A stretch of DNA of 64,000 nt from Panagrolaimus kolymaensis (lineage: Eukaryota > Nematoda > Chromadorea > Rhabditida > Panagrolaimidae): NCBI GenBank assembly GCA_028622995.1, contig JAJQJQ010000052.1, forward strand, positions 930,001 through 994,000, written 5' to 3'. This document shows, in pieces, positions 43,901 to 57,800 of the stretch. The notes under the pieces were generated by a model. The model was not told the origin of the DNA. It did no database searches and was given only the letters and a program-made list of their open reading frames with translations. Both the position numbers and the translations under genes were made by a program. How positions within the stretch are numbered: position 1 is the first letter of the stretch; each line of letters starts with the position of its first letter.

Positions 43901-46900
43901 TTTATTTGTAATAATTTTTAATAGAGGCAGAATTAAATAACCAATGAAAATCTCGAACTTCCTTTTTTTTTGCTTCAAGGCATCAATAAAAAAATAATGG
44001 AAGTTTGCTCTTTCAAAAAGTTTGAATCAAAAGTTTCTTACATTTATTTGTAATAATTTTTAATAGAGGCAGAATTAAATAACCAATGAAAATCTCGAAC
44101 TTCCTTTTTTTTTGCTTCAAGGCATCAATAAAAAAAATATTGGAAGTTTGCTCTTTCAAAAAGTTTGAATCAAAAGTTTCTTACATTTATTTGTAATAAT
44201 TTTTAATAGAGGCAGAATTAAATAACCAATGAAAATCTCGAACTTCCTTTTTTTTTGCTTCAAGGCATCAATAAAAAAAATATTGGAAGTTTGCTCTTTC
44301 AAAAAGTTTGAATCAAAAGTTTCTTACATTTATTTGTAATAATTTTTAATAGAGGCAGAATTAAATAACCAATGAAAATCTCGAACTTCCTTTTTTTTTG
44401 CTTCAAGGCATCAATAAAAAAAATATTGGAAGTTCGCTGGCAGCTGAAATTTTGGAAAGTTTTGAATCAAAAGTTTCTTACATTTATTTGTAATAATTTT
44501 TAATAGAGGCAGAATTAAATAACCAATGAAAATCTCGAACTTCCTTTTTTTTTGCTTCTAGGCATCAATAAAAAAAATATTGGAAGTTTGCTCTTTCAAA
44601 AAGTTTGAATCAAAAGTTTCTTACATTTATTTGTAATAATTTTTAATAGAGGCAGAATTAAATAACCAATGAAAATCTCGAACTTCCTTTTTTTTTGCTT
44701 CAAGGCATCAATAAAAAAAATATTGGAAGTTTGCTCTTTCAAAAAGTTTGAATCAAAAGTTTCTTACATTTATTTGTAATAATTTTTAATAGAGGCAGAA
44801 TTAAATAACCAATGAAAATCTCGAACTTCCTTTTTTTTTGCTTCTAGGCATCAATAAAAAAAATATTGGAAGTTTGCTCTTTCAAAAAGTTTGAATCAAA
44901 AGTTTCTTACATTTATTTGTAATAATTTTTAATAGAGGCAGAATTAAATAACCAATGAAAATCTCGAACTTCCTTTTTTTTTGCTTCAAGGCATCAATAA
45001 AAAAAATATTGGAAGTTTGCTCTTTCAAAAAGTTTGAATCAAAAGTTTCTTACATTTATTTGTAATAATTTTTAATAGAGGCAGAATTAAATAACCAATG
45101 AAAATCTCGAACTTCCTTTTTTTTTGCTTCTAGGCATCAATAAAAAAAATATTGGAAGTTTGCTCTTTCAAAAAGTTTGAATCAAAAGTTTCTTACATTT
45201 ATTTGTAATAATTTTTAATAGAGGCAGAATTAAATAACCAATGAAAATCTCGAACTTCCTTTTTTTTTGCTTCTAGGCATCAATAAAAAAAATATTGGAA
45301 GTTTGCTCTTTCAAAAAGTTTGAATCAAAAGTTTCTTACATTTATTTGTAATAATTTTTAATAGAGACAGAATTAAATAACCAATGAAAATCTCGAACTT
45401 CCTTTTTTTTTGCTTCAAGGCATCAATAAAAAAAATATTGGAAGTTTGCTCTTTCAAAAAGTTTGAATCAAAAGTTTCTTACATTTATTTGTAATAATTT
45501 TTAATAGAGGCAGAATTAAATAACCAATGAAAATCTCGAACTTCCTTTTTTTTTGCTTCAAGGCATCAATAAAAAAAATATTGGAAGTTTGCTCTTTCAA
45601 AAAGTTTGAATCAAAAGTTTCTTACATTTATTTGTAATAATTTTTAATAGAGGCAGAATTAAATAACCAATGAAAATCTCGAACTTCCTTTTTTTTTGCT
45701 TCAAGGCATCAATAAAAAAAATATTGGAAGTTCGCTGGCATCTGAAATTTTGGAAAGTTTTGAATCAAAAGTTTCTTACATTTATTTGTAATAATTTTTT
45801 ATAGAGGCAGAATTAAATAACCAATGAACATCTCGAACTTCCTTTTTTTTTGCTTCAAGGCATCAATAAAAAAAATATTGGAAGTTCGCTGGCAGCTGAA
45901 ATTTTGGAAAGTTTTGAATCAAAAGTTTCTTACATTTATTTGTAATAATTTTTAATAGAGGCAGAATTAAATAACCAATGAAAATCTCGAACTTCCTTTT
46001 TTTTTGCTTCTAGGCATCAATAAAAAAAATATTGGAAGTTTGCTCTTTCAAAAAGTTTGAATCAAAAGTTTCTTACATTTATTTGTAATAATTTTTAATA
46101 GAGGCAGAATTAAATAACCAATGAAAATCTCGAACTTCCTTTTTTTTTGCTTCAAGGCATCAATAAAAAAAATATTGGAAGTTTGCTCTTTCAAAAAGTT
46201 TGAATCAAAAGTTTCTTACATTTATTTGTAATAATTTTTAATAGAGGCAGAATTAAATAACCAATGAAAATCTCGAACTTCCTTTTTTTTTGCTTCAAGG
46301 CATCAATAAAAAAAATATTGGAAGTTTGCTCTTTCAAAAAGTTTGAATCAAAAGTTTCTTACATTTATTTGTAATAATTTTTAATAGAGGCAGAATTAAA
46401 TAACCAATGAAAATCTCGAACTTCCTTTTTTTTTGCTTCTAGGCATCAATAAAAAAAATATTGGAAGTTTGCTCTTTCAAAAAGTTTGAATCAAAAGTTT
46501 CTTACATTTATTTGTAATAATTTTTAATAGAGGCAGAATTAAATAACCAATGAAAATCTCGAACTTCCTTTTTTTTTGCTTCAAGGCATCAATAAAAAAA
46601 ATATTGGAAGTTTGCTCTTTCAAAAAGTTTGAATCAAAAGTTTCTTACATTTATTTGTAATAATTTTTAATAGAGGCAGAATTAAATAACCAATGAAAAT
46701 CTCGAACTTCCTTTTTTTTTGCTTCTAGGCATCAATAAAAAAAATATTGGAAGTTTGCTCTTTCAAAAAGTTTGAATCAAAAGTTTCTTACATTTATTTG
46801 TAATAATTTTTAATAGAGGCAGAATTAAATAACCAATGAAAATCTCGAACTTCCTTTTTTTTTGCTTCTAGGCATCAATAAAAAAAATATTGGAAGTTTG

Positions 46901-49900
46901 CTCTTTCAAAAAGTTTGAATCAAAAGTTTCTTACATTTATTTGTAATAATTTTTAATAGAGACAGAATTAAATAACCAATGAAAATCTCGAACTTCCTTT
47001 TTTTTTGCTTCAAGGCATCAATAAAAAAAATATTGGAAGTTTGCTCTTTCAAAAAGTTTGAATCAAAAGTTTCTTACATTTATTTGTAATAATTTTTAAT
47101 AGAGGCAGAATTAAATAACCAATGAAAATCTCGAACTTCCTTTTTTTTTGCTTCAAGGCATCAATAAAAAAAATATTGGAAGTTTGCTCTTTCAAAAAGT
47201 TTGAATCAAAAGTTTCTTACATTTATTTGTAATAATTTTTAATAGAGGCAGAATTAAATAACCAATGAAAATCTCGAACTTCCTTTTTTTTTGCTTCAAG
47301 GCATCAATAAAAAAAATATTGGAAGTTCGCTGGCATCTGAAATTTTGGAAAGTTTTGAATCAAAAGTTTCTTACATTTATTTGTAATAATTTTTTATAGA
47401 GGCAGAATTAAATAACCAATGAACATCTCGAACTTCCTTTTTTTTTGCTTCAAGGCATCAATAAAAAAAATATTGGAAGTTCGCTGGCAGCTGAAATTTT
47501 GGAAAGTTTTGAATCAAAAGTTTCTTACATTTATTTGTAATAATTTTTAATAGAGGCAGAATTAAATAACCAATGAAAATCTCGAACTTCCTTTTTTTTT
47601 GCTTCTAGGCATCAATAAAAAAAATATTGGAAGTTTGCTCTTTCAAAAAGTTTGAATCAAAAGTTTCTTACATTTATTTGTAATAATTTTTAATAGAGGC
47701 AGAATTAAATAACCAATGAAAATCTCGAACTTCCTTTTTTTTTGCTTCAAGGCATCAATAAAAAAAATATTGGAAGTTCGCTGGCATCTGAAATTTTGGA
47801 AAGTTTTGAATCAAAAGTTTCTTACATTTATTTGTAATAATTTTTTATAGAGGCAGAATTAAATAACCAATGAACATCTCGAACTTCCTTTTTTTTTGCT
47901 TCAAGGCATCAATAAAAAAAATATTGGAAGTTCGCTGGCAGCTGAAATTTTGGAAAGTTTTGAATCAAAAGTTTCTTACATTTATTTGTAATAATTTTTA
48001 ATAGAGGCAGAATTAAATAACCAATGAAAATCTCGAACTTCCTTTTTTTTTGCTTCAAGGCATCAATAAAAAAAATATTGGAAGTTTGCTCTTTCAAAAA
48101 GTTTGAATCAAAAGTTTCTTACATTTATTTGTAATAATTTTTAATAGAGGCAGAATTAAATAACCAATGAAAATCTCGAACTTCCTTTTTTTTTTGCTTC
48201 AAGGCATCAATAAAAAAATAATGGAAGTTTGCTCTTTCAAAAAGTTTGAATCAAAAGTTTCTTACATTTATTTGTAATAATTTTTAATAGAGGCAGAATT
48301 AAATAACCAATGAAAATCTCGAACTTCCTTTTTTTTTTGCTTCAAGGCATCAATAAAAAAATAATGGAAGTTTGCTCTTTCAAAAAGTTTGAATCAAAAG
48401 TTTCTTACATTTATTTGTAATAATTTTTAATAGAGGCAGAATTAAATAACCAATGAAAATCTCGAACTTCCTTTTTTTTTGCTTCAAGGCATCAATAAAA
48501 AAATAATGGAAGTTTGCTCTTTCAAAAAGTTTGAATCAAAAGTTTCTTACATTTATTTGTAATAATTTTTAATAGAGGCAGAATTAAATAACCAATGAAA
48601 ATCTCGAACTTCCTTTTTTTTTTGCTTCAAGGCATCAATAAAAAAATAATGGAAGTTTGCTCTTTCAAAAAGTTTGAATCAAAAGTTTCTTACATTTATT
48701 TGTAATAATTTTTAATAGAGGCAGAATTAAATAACCAATGAAAATCTCGAACTTCCTTTTTTTTTTGCTTCAAGGCATCAATAAAAAAATAATGGAAGTT
48801 TGCTCTTTCAAAAAGTTTGAATCAAAAGTTTCTTACATTTATTTGTAATAATTTTTAATAGAGGCAGAATTAAATAACCAATGAAAATCTCGAACTTCCT
48901 TTTTTTTTTGCTTCAAGGCATCAATAAAAAAATAATGGAAGTTTGCTCTTTCAAAAAGTTTGAATCAAAAGTTTCTTACATTTATTTGTAATAATTTTTA
49001 ATAGAGGCAGAATTAAATAACCAATGAAAATCTCGAACTTCCTTTTTTTTTGCTTCAAGGCATCAATAAAAAAAATAATGGAAGTTTGCTCTTTCAAAAA
49101 GTTTGAATCAAAAGTTTCTTACATTTATTTGTAATAATTTTTAATAGAGGCAGAATTAAATAACCAATGAAAATCTCGAACTTCCTTTTTTTTTTGCTTC
49201 AAGGCATCAATAAAAAAATAATGGAAGTTTGCTCTTTCAAAAAGTTTGAATCAAAAGTTTCTTACATTTATTTGTAATAATTTTTAATAGAGGCAGAATT
49301 AAATAACCAATGAAAATCTCGAACTTCCTTTTTTTTTGCTTCAAGGCATCAATAAAAAAAATATTGGAAGTTTGCTCTTTCAAAAAGTTTGAATCAAAAG
49401 TTTCTTACATTTATTTGTAATAATTTTTAATAGAGGCAGAATTAAATAACCAATGAAAATCTCGAACTTCCTTTTTTTTTGCTTCAAGGCATCAATAAAA
49501 AAAATATTGGAAGTTTGCTCTTTCAAAAAGTTTGAATCAAAAGTTTCTTACATTTATTTGTAATAATTTTTAATAGAGGCAGAATTAAATAACCAATGAA
49601 AATCTCGAACTTCCTTTTTTTTTGCTTCAAGGCATCAATAAAAAAAATATTGGAAGTTTGCTCTTTCAAAAAGTTTGAATCAAAAGTTTCTTACATTTAT
49701 TTGTAATAATTTTTAATAGAGGCAGAATTAAATAACCAATGAAAATCTCGAACTTCCTTTTTTTTTTGCTTCAAGGCATCAATAAAAAAATAATGGAAGT
49801 TTGCTCTTTCAAAAAGTTTGAATCAAAAGTTTCTTACATTTATTTGTAATAATTTTTAATAGAGGCAGAATTAAATAACCAATGAAAATCTCGAACTTCC

Positions 49901-51825
49901 TTTTTTTTTTGCTTCAAGGCATCAATAAAAAAATAATGGAAGTTTGCTCTTTCAAAAAGTTTGAATCAAAAGTTTCTTACATTTATTTGTAATAATTTTT
50001 AATAGAGGCAGAATTAAATAACCAATGAAAATCTCGAACTTCCTTTTTTTTTGCTTCAAGGCATCAATAAAAAAAATAATGGAAGTTTGCTCTTTCAAAA
50101 AGTTTGAATCAAAAGTTTCTTACATTTATTTGTAATAATTTTTAATAGAGGCAGAATTAAATAACCAATGAAAATCTCGAACTTCCTTTTTTTTTTGCTT
50201 CAAGGCATCAATAAAAAAATAATGGAAGTTTGCTCTTTCAAAAAGTTTGAATCAAAAGTTTCTTACATTTATTTGTAATAATTTTTAATAGAGGCAGAAT
50301 TAAATAACCAATGAAAATCTCGAACTTCCTTTTTTTTTTGCTTCAAGGCATCAATAAAAAAATAATGGAAGTTTGCTCTTTCAAAAAGTTTGAATCAAAA
50401 GTTTCTTACATTTATTTGTAATAATTTTTAATAGAGGCAGAATTAAATAACCAATGAAAATCTCGAACTTCCTTTTTTTTTGCTTCAAGGCATCAATAAA
50501 AAAAATAATGGAAGTTTGCTCTTTCAAAAAGTTTGAATCAAAAGTTTCTTACATTTATTTGTAATAATTTTTAATAGAGGCAGAATTAAATAACCAATGA
50601 AAATCTCGAACTTCCTTTTTTTTTTGCTTCAAGGCATCAATAAAAAAATAATGGAAGTTTGCTCTTTCAAAAAGTTTGAATCAAAAGTTTCTTACATTTA
50701 TTTGTAATAATTTTTAATAGAGGCAGAATTAAATAACCAATGAAAATCTCGAACTTCCTTTTTTTTTTGCTTCAAGGCATCAATAAAAAAATAATGGAAG
50801 TTTGCTCTTTCAAAAAGTTTGAATCAAAAGTTTCTTACATTTATTTGTAATAATTTTTAATAGAGGCAGAATTAAATAACCAATGAAAATCTCGAACTTC
50901 CTTTTTTTTTGCTTCAAGGCATCAATAAAAAAAATAATGGAAGTTTGCTCTTTCAAAAAGTTTGAATCAAAAGTTTCTTACATTTATTTGTAATAATTTT
51001 TAATAGAGGCAGAATTAAATAACCAATGAAAATCTCGAACTTCCTTTTTTTTTTGCTTCAAGGCATCAATAAAAAAATAATGGAAGTTTGCTCTTTCAAA
51101 AAGTTTGAATCAAAAGTTTCTTACATTTATTTGTAATAATTTTTAATAGAGGCAGAATTAAATAACCAATGAAAATCTCGAACTTCCTTTTTTTTTGCTT
51201 CAAGGCATCAATAAAAAAAATATTGGAAGTTTGCTCTTTCAAAAAGTTTGAATCAAAAGTTTCTTACATTTATTTGTAATAATTTTTAATAGAGGCAGAA
51301 TTAAATAACCAATGAAAATCTCGAACTTCCTTTTTTTTTGCTTCAAGGCATCAATAAAAAAAATATTGGAAGTTTGCTCTTTCAAAAAGTTTGAATCAAA
51401 AGTTTCTTACATTTATTTGTAATAATTTTTAATAGAGGCAGAATTAAATAACCAATGAAAATTTCGAACTTCCTTTTTTTTTGCTTCTAGGCATCAATAA
51501 AAAAAATATTGGAAGTTTGCTCTTTCAAAAAGTTTGAATCAAAAGTTTCTTACATTTATTTGTAATAATTTTTAATAGAGGCAGAATTAAATAACCAATG
51601 AAAATCTCGAACTTCCTTTTTTTTTGCTTCAAGGCATCAATAAAAAAAATATTGGAAGTTTGCTCTTTCAAAAAGTTTGAATCAAAAGTTTCTTACATTT
51701 ATTTGTAATAATTTTTAATAGAGGCAGAATTAAATAACCAATGAAAATCTCGAACTTCCTTTTTTTTTGCTTCAAGGCATCAATAAAAAAAATATTTGAA
51801 GTTTGCTCTTCCAAAAAGTTATGAA
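37988..51825. repeat. satellite 1, right arm (143/154-bp monomers with higher-order repeats)
   Basis: About 95 monomers in the same orientation as the left arm. The 154-bp class carries GCTGGCATCTG or GCTGGCAGCTG. Higher-order periods can be measured from rare variants: 1,595 bp (11 monomers: nine of 143 and two of 154) between ATAGAGACAG at 45,361 and 46,956, 1,023 bp (7 monomers) between 41,663 and 42,686, and 429 bp (3 monomers) between 50,077, 50,506 and 50,935. No gene. Confidence 0.97.
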
Positions 51826-54800
51826 TTTTAGAATTCAGATCAGCCGCAACATTAAAAAATTTAGCTTTATTTATACCAAAAATCGAAGGGACTCGGAGAG
51901 TTTTCTTTCTAAATAATTTAATTGGCTATGATAAGTAGCTTTCAAGTCAAAAAAAATATATGCGAGATTCATAATAAAAAAGTTCTGAATTTTAGAATTT
52001 TAGGTATCTGCAACATTAAAAAAGTTTAGCTTTATTTATAACAAAAATCGAAGGAACTCGGAGAGTTTTCTTTCTAAATAATTTAATTGGCTTTGATAAG
52101 TAGCTTTCAAGTCAAAAAAAATATATGCGAGATTCATAATAAAAAAGTTCTGAATTTTAGAATTTTAGGTATCTGCAACATTAAAAAAGTTTAGCTTTAT
52201 TTATAACAAAAATCGAAGGAACTCGGAGAGTTTTCTTTCTAAATAATTTAATTGGCTTTGATAAGTAGCTTTCAAGTCAAAAAAAATATATGCGAGATTC
52301 ATAATAAAAAAGTTCTGAATTTTAGAATTTTAGGTATCTGCAACATTAAAAAAGTTTAGCTTTATTTATAACAAAAATCGAAGGAACTCGGAGAGTTTTC
52401 TTTCTAAATAATTTAATTGGCTTTGATAAGTAGCTTTCAAGTCAAAAAAAATATATGCGAGATTCATAATAAAAAAGTTCTGAATTTTAGAATTCAGATC
52501 ATCCCCAACATTAAAAAATTTAGCTTTATTTATACCAAAAATCGAAGGGACTCGGAGAGTTTTCTTTCTAAATAATTTAATTGGCTTTGATAAGTAGCTT
52601 TCAAGTCAAAAAAAATATATGCGAGATTCATAATAAAAAAGTTCTGAATTTTAGAATTTTAGGTATCTGCAACATTAAAAAAGTTTAGCTTTATTTATAA
52701 CAAAAATCGAAGGAACTCGGAGAGTTTTCTTTCTAAATAATTTAATTGGCTTTGATAAGTAGCTTTCAAGTCAAAAAAAATATATGCGAGATTCATAATA
52801 AAAAAGTTCTGAATTTTAGAATTCAGATCAGCCGCAACATTAAAAAATTTAGCTTTATTTATACCAAAAATCGAAGGGACTCGGAGAGTTTTCTTTCTCA
52901 ATAATTTAATTGGATTTGATAAGGAGCTTTCAAGTCAAAAAAAATATATGCGAGATTCAAAATAAAAAAGTTCTGAATTTTAGAATTCAGATCAGCCGCA
53001 ACATTAAAAAATTTAGCTTTATTTATACCAAAAATCGAAGGGACTCGGAGAGTTTTCTTTCTCAATAATTTAATTGGATCTGATAAGGAGCTTTCAAGTC
53101 AAAAAAAATATATGCGAGATTCATAATAAAAAAGTTCTGAATTTTAGAATTTTAGGTATCTGCAACATTAAAAAAGTTTAGCTTTATTTATACCAAAAAT
53201 CGAAGGGACTCGAAGAGTTTTCTTTCTCAATAATTTAATTGGATTTGATAAGGAGCTTTCAAGTCAAAAAAAATATATGCTAGATTCAAAATAAAAAAGT
53301 TCTGAATTTTAGAATTCAGATCATCCCCAACATTAAAAAATTTAGCTTTATTTATACCAAAAATCGAAGGGACTCGGAGAGTTTTCTTTCTCAATAATTT
53401 AATTGGATTTGATAAGGAGCTTTCAAGTCAAAAAAAATATATGCGAGATTCATAATAAAAAAGTTCTGAATTTTAGAATTTTAGGTATCTGCAACATTAA
53501 AAAAGTTTAGCTTTATTTATACCAAAAATCGAAGGGACTCGGAGAGTTTTCTTTCTCAATAATTTAATTGGATTTGATAAGGAGCTTTCAAGTCAAAAAA
53601 AATATATGCTAGATTCAAAATAAAAAAGTTCTGAATTTTAGAATTCAGATCATCCCCAACATTAAAAAATTTAGCTTTATTTATACCAAAAATCGAAGGG
53701 ACTCGGAGAGTTTTCTTTCTCAATAATTTAATTGGATTTGATAAGGAGCTTTCAAGTCAAAAAAAATATATGCGAGATTCATAATAAAAAAGTTCTGAAT
53801 TTTAGAATTTTAGGTATCTGCAACATTAAAAAAGTTTAGCTTTATTTATACCAAAAATCGAAGGGACTCGAAGAGTTTTCTTTCTCAATAATTTAATTGG
53901 ATTTGATAAGGAGCTTTCAAGTCAAAAAAAATATATGCTAGATTCAAAATAAAAAAGTTCTGAATTTTAGAATTCAGATCAGCCGCAACATTAAAAAATT
54001 TAGCTTTATTTATACCAAAAATCGAAGGGACTCGGAGAGTTTTCTTTCTCAATAATTTAATTGGATTTGATAAGGAGCTTTCAAGTCAAAAAAAATATAT
54101 GCGAGATTCAAAATAAAAAAGTTCTGAATTTTAGAATTCAGATCAGCCGCAACATTAAAAAATTTAGCTTTATTTATACCAAAAATCGAAGGGACTCGGA
54201 GAGTTTTCTTTCTCAATAATTTAATTGGATCTGATAAGGAGCTTTCAAGTCAAAAAAAATATATGCTAGATTCAAAATAAAAAAGTTCTGAATTTTAGAA
54301 TTCAGATCATCCCCAACATTAAAAAATTTAGCTTTATTTATACCAAAAATCGAAGGGACTCGGAGAGTTTTCTTTCTCAATAATTTAATTGGATTTGATA
54401 AGGAGCTTTCAAGTCAAAAAAAATATATGCGAGATTCATAATAAAAAAGTTCTGAATTTTAGAATTTTAGGTATCTGCAACATTAAAAAAGTTTAGCTTT
54501 ATTTATACCAAAAATCGAAGGGACTCGAAGAGTTTTCTTTCTCAATAATTTAATTGGATTTGATAAGGAGCTTTCAAGTCAAAAAAAATATATGCGAGAT
54601 TCATAATAAAAAAGTTCTGAATTTTAGAATTTTAGGTATCTGCAACATTAAAAAAGTTTAGCTTTATTTATACCAAAAATCGAAGGGACTCGTAGAGTTT
54701 TCTTTCTCAATAATTTAATTGGATTTGATAAGGAGCTTTCAAGTCAAAAAAAATATATGCGAGATTCATAATAAAAAAGTTCTGAATTTTAGAATTTTAG

Positions 54801-57800
54801 GTATCTGCAACATTAAAAAAGTTTAGCTTTATTTATACCAAAAATCGAAGGGACTCGTAGAGTTTTCTTTCTCAATAATTTAATTGGATTTGATAAGGAG
54901 CTTTCCAGTCAAAAAAATATATGCTAGATTCAAAATAAAAAAGTTCTGAATTTTAAAAATTTAGGTATCTGCAACTTAAAAAAATTTAGCTTTATTTATA
55001 CCAAAAATCGAAGGAACTCGGAGAGTTTTCTTTCTAAATAATTTAATTGGCTTTGATAAGTAGCTTTCAAGTCAAAAAAAATATATGCGAGATTCATAAT
55101 AAAAAAGTTCTGAATTTTAGAATTTTAGGTATCTGCAACATTAAAAAAGTTTAGCTTTATTTATAACAAAAATCGAAGGAACTCGGAGAGTTTTCTATCT
55201 AAATAATTTAATTGGATTTGATAAGGAGCTTTCAAGTCAAAAAAAATATATGCTAGATTCAAAATAAAAAAGTTCTGAATTTTAAAAATTTAGGTATCTG
55301 AAACATTAAAAAATTTAGCTTTATTTATACCAAAAATCGAAGGGACTCGGAGAGTTTTCTTTCTCAATAATTTAATTGGATCTGATAAGGAGCTTTCAAG
55401 TCAAAAAAAATATATGCGAGATTCATAATAAAAAAGTTCTGAATTTTAGAATTTTAGGTATCTGCAACATTAAAAAAGTTTAGCTTTATTTATACCAAAA
55501 ATCGAAGGGACTCGTAGAGTTTTCTTTCTCAATAATTTAATTGGATTTGATAAGGAGCTTTCAAGTCAAAAAAAATATATGCGAGATTCATAATAAAAAA
55601 GTTCTGAATTTTAGAATTTTAGGTATCTGCAACATTAAAAAAGTTTAGCTTTATTTATACCAAAAATCGAAGGGACTCGTAGAGTTTTCTTTCTCAATAA
55701 TTTAATTGGATTTGATAAGGAGCTTTCCAGTCAAAAAAATATATGCTAGATTCAAAATAAAAAAGTTCTGAATTTTAAAAATTTAGGTATCTGCAACTTA
55801 AAAAAATTTAGCTTTATTTATACCAAAAATCGAAGGAACTCGGAGAGTTTTCTTTCTAAATAATTTAATTGGCTTTGATAAGTAGCTTTCAAGTCAAAAA
55901 AAATATATGCGAGATTCATAATAAAAAAGTTCTGAATTTTAGAATTTTAGGTATCTGCAACATTAAAAAAGTTTAGCTTTATTTATAACAAAAATCGAAG
56001 GAACTCGGAGAGTTTTCTTTCTAAATAATTTAATTGGCTTTGATAAGTAGCTTTCAAGTCAAAAAAAATATATGCGAGATTCATAATAAAAAAGTTCTGA
56101 ATTTTAGAATTTTAGGTATCTGCAACATTAAAAAAGTTTAGCTTTATTTATAACAAAAATCGAAGGAACTCGGAGAGTTTTCTATCTAAATAATTTAATT
56201 GGATTTGATAAGGAGCTTTCAAGTCAAAAAAAATATATGCTAGATTCAAAATAAAAAAGTTCTGAATTTTAAAAATTTAGGTATCTGAAACATTAAAAAA
56301 TTTAGCTTTATTTATACCAAAAATCGAAGGGACTCGGAGAGTTTTCTTTCTCAATAATTTAATTGGATCTGATAAGGAGCTTTCAAGTCAAAAAAAATAT
56401 ATGCTAGATTCAAAATAAAAAAGTTCTGAATTTTAGAATTCAGATCAGCCGCAACATTAAAAAATTTAGCTTTATTTATACCAAAAATCGAAGGGACTCG
56501 GAGAGTTTTCTTTCTCAATAATTTAATTGGATTTGATAAGGAGCTTTCAAGTCAAAAAAAATATATGCGAGATTCAAAATAAAAAAGTTATGAATTTTAG
56601 AATTCAGATCAGCCGCAACATTAAAAAATTTAGCTTTATTTATACCAAAAATCGAAGGGACTCGGAGAGTTTTCTTTCTCAATAATTTAATTGGATTTGA
56701 TAAGGAGCTTTCAAGTCAAAAAAAATATATGCGAGATTCATAATAAAAAAGTTCTGAATTTTAGAATTTTAGGTATCTGCAACATTAAAAAAGTTTAGCT
56801 TTATTTATACCAAAAATCGAAGGGACTCGTAGAGTTTTCTTTCTCAATAATTTAATTGGATTTGATAAGGAGCTTTCAAGTCAAAAAAAATATATGCGAG
56901 ATTCATAATAAAAAAGTTCTGAATTTTAGAATTTTAGGTATCTGCAACATTAAAAAAGTTTAGCTTTATTTATACCAAAAATCGAAGGGACTCGTAGAGT
57001 TTTCTTTCTCAATAATTTAATTGGATTTGATAAGGAGCTTTCAAGTCAAAAAAAATATATGCGAGATTCATAATAAAAAAGTTCTGAATTTTAGAATTTT
57101 AGGTATCTGCAACATTAAAAAAGTTTAGCTTTATTTATACCAAAAATCGAAGGGACTCGTAGAGTTTTCTTTCTCAATAATTTAATTGGATTTGATAAGG
57201 AGCTTTCCAGTCAAAAAAATATATGCTAGATTCAAAATAAAAAAGTTCTGAATTTTAAAAATTTAGGTATCTGCAACTTAAAAAAATTTAGCTTTATTTA
57301 TACCAAAAATCGAAGGAACTCGGAGAGTTTTCTTTCTAAATAATTTAATTGGCTTTGATAAGTAGCTTTCAAGTCAAAAAAAATATATGCGAGATTCATA
57401 ATAAAAAAGTTCTGAATTTTAGAATTTTAGGTATCTGCAACATTAAAAAAGTTTAGCTTTATTTATAACAAAAATCGAAGGAACTCGGAGAGTTTTCTAT
57501 CTAAATAATTTAATTGGATTTGATAAGGAGCTTTCAAGTCAAAAAAAATATATGCTAGATTCAAAATAAAAAAGTTCTGAATTTTAAAAATTTAGGTATC
57601 TGAAACATTAAAAAATTTAGCTTTATTTATACCAAAAATCGAAGGGACTCGGAGAGTTTTCTTTCTCAATAATTTAATTGGATCTGATAAGGAGCTTTCA
57701 AGTCAAAAAAAATATATGCTAGATTCAAAATAAAAAAGTTCTGAATTTTAGAATTCAGATCAGCCGCAACATTAAAAAATTTAGCTTTATTTATACCAAA

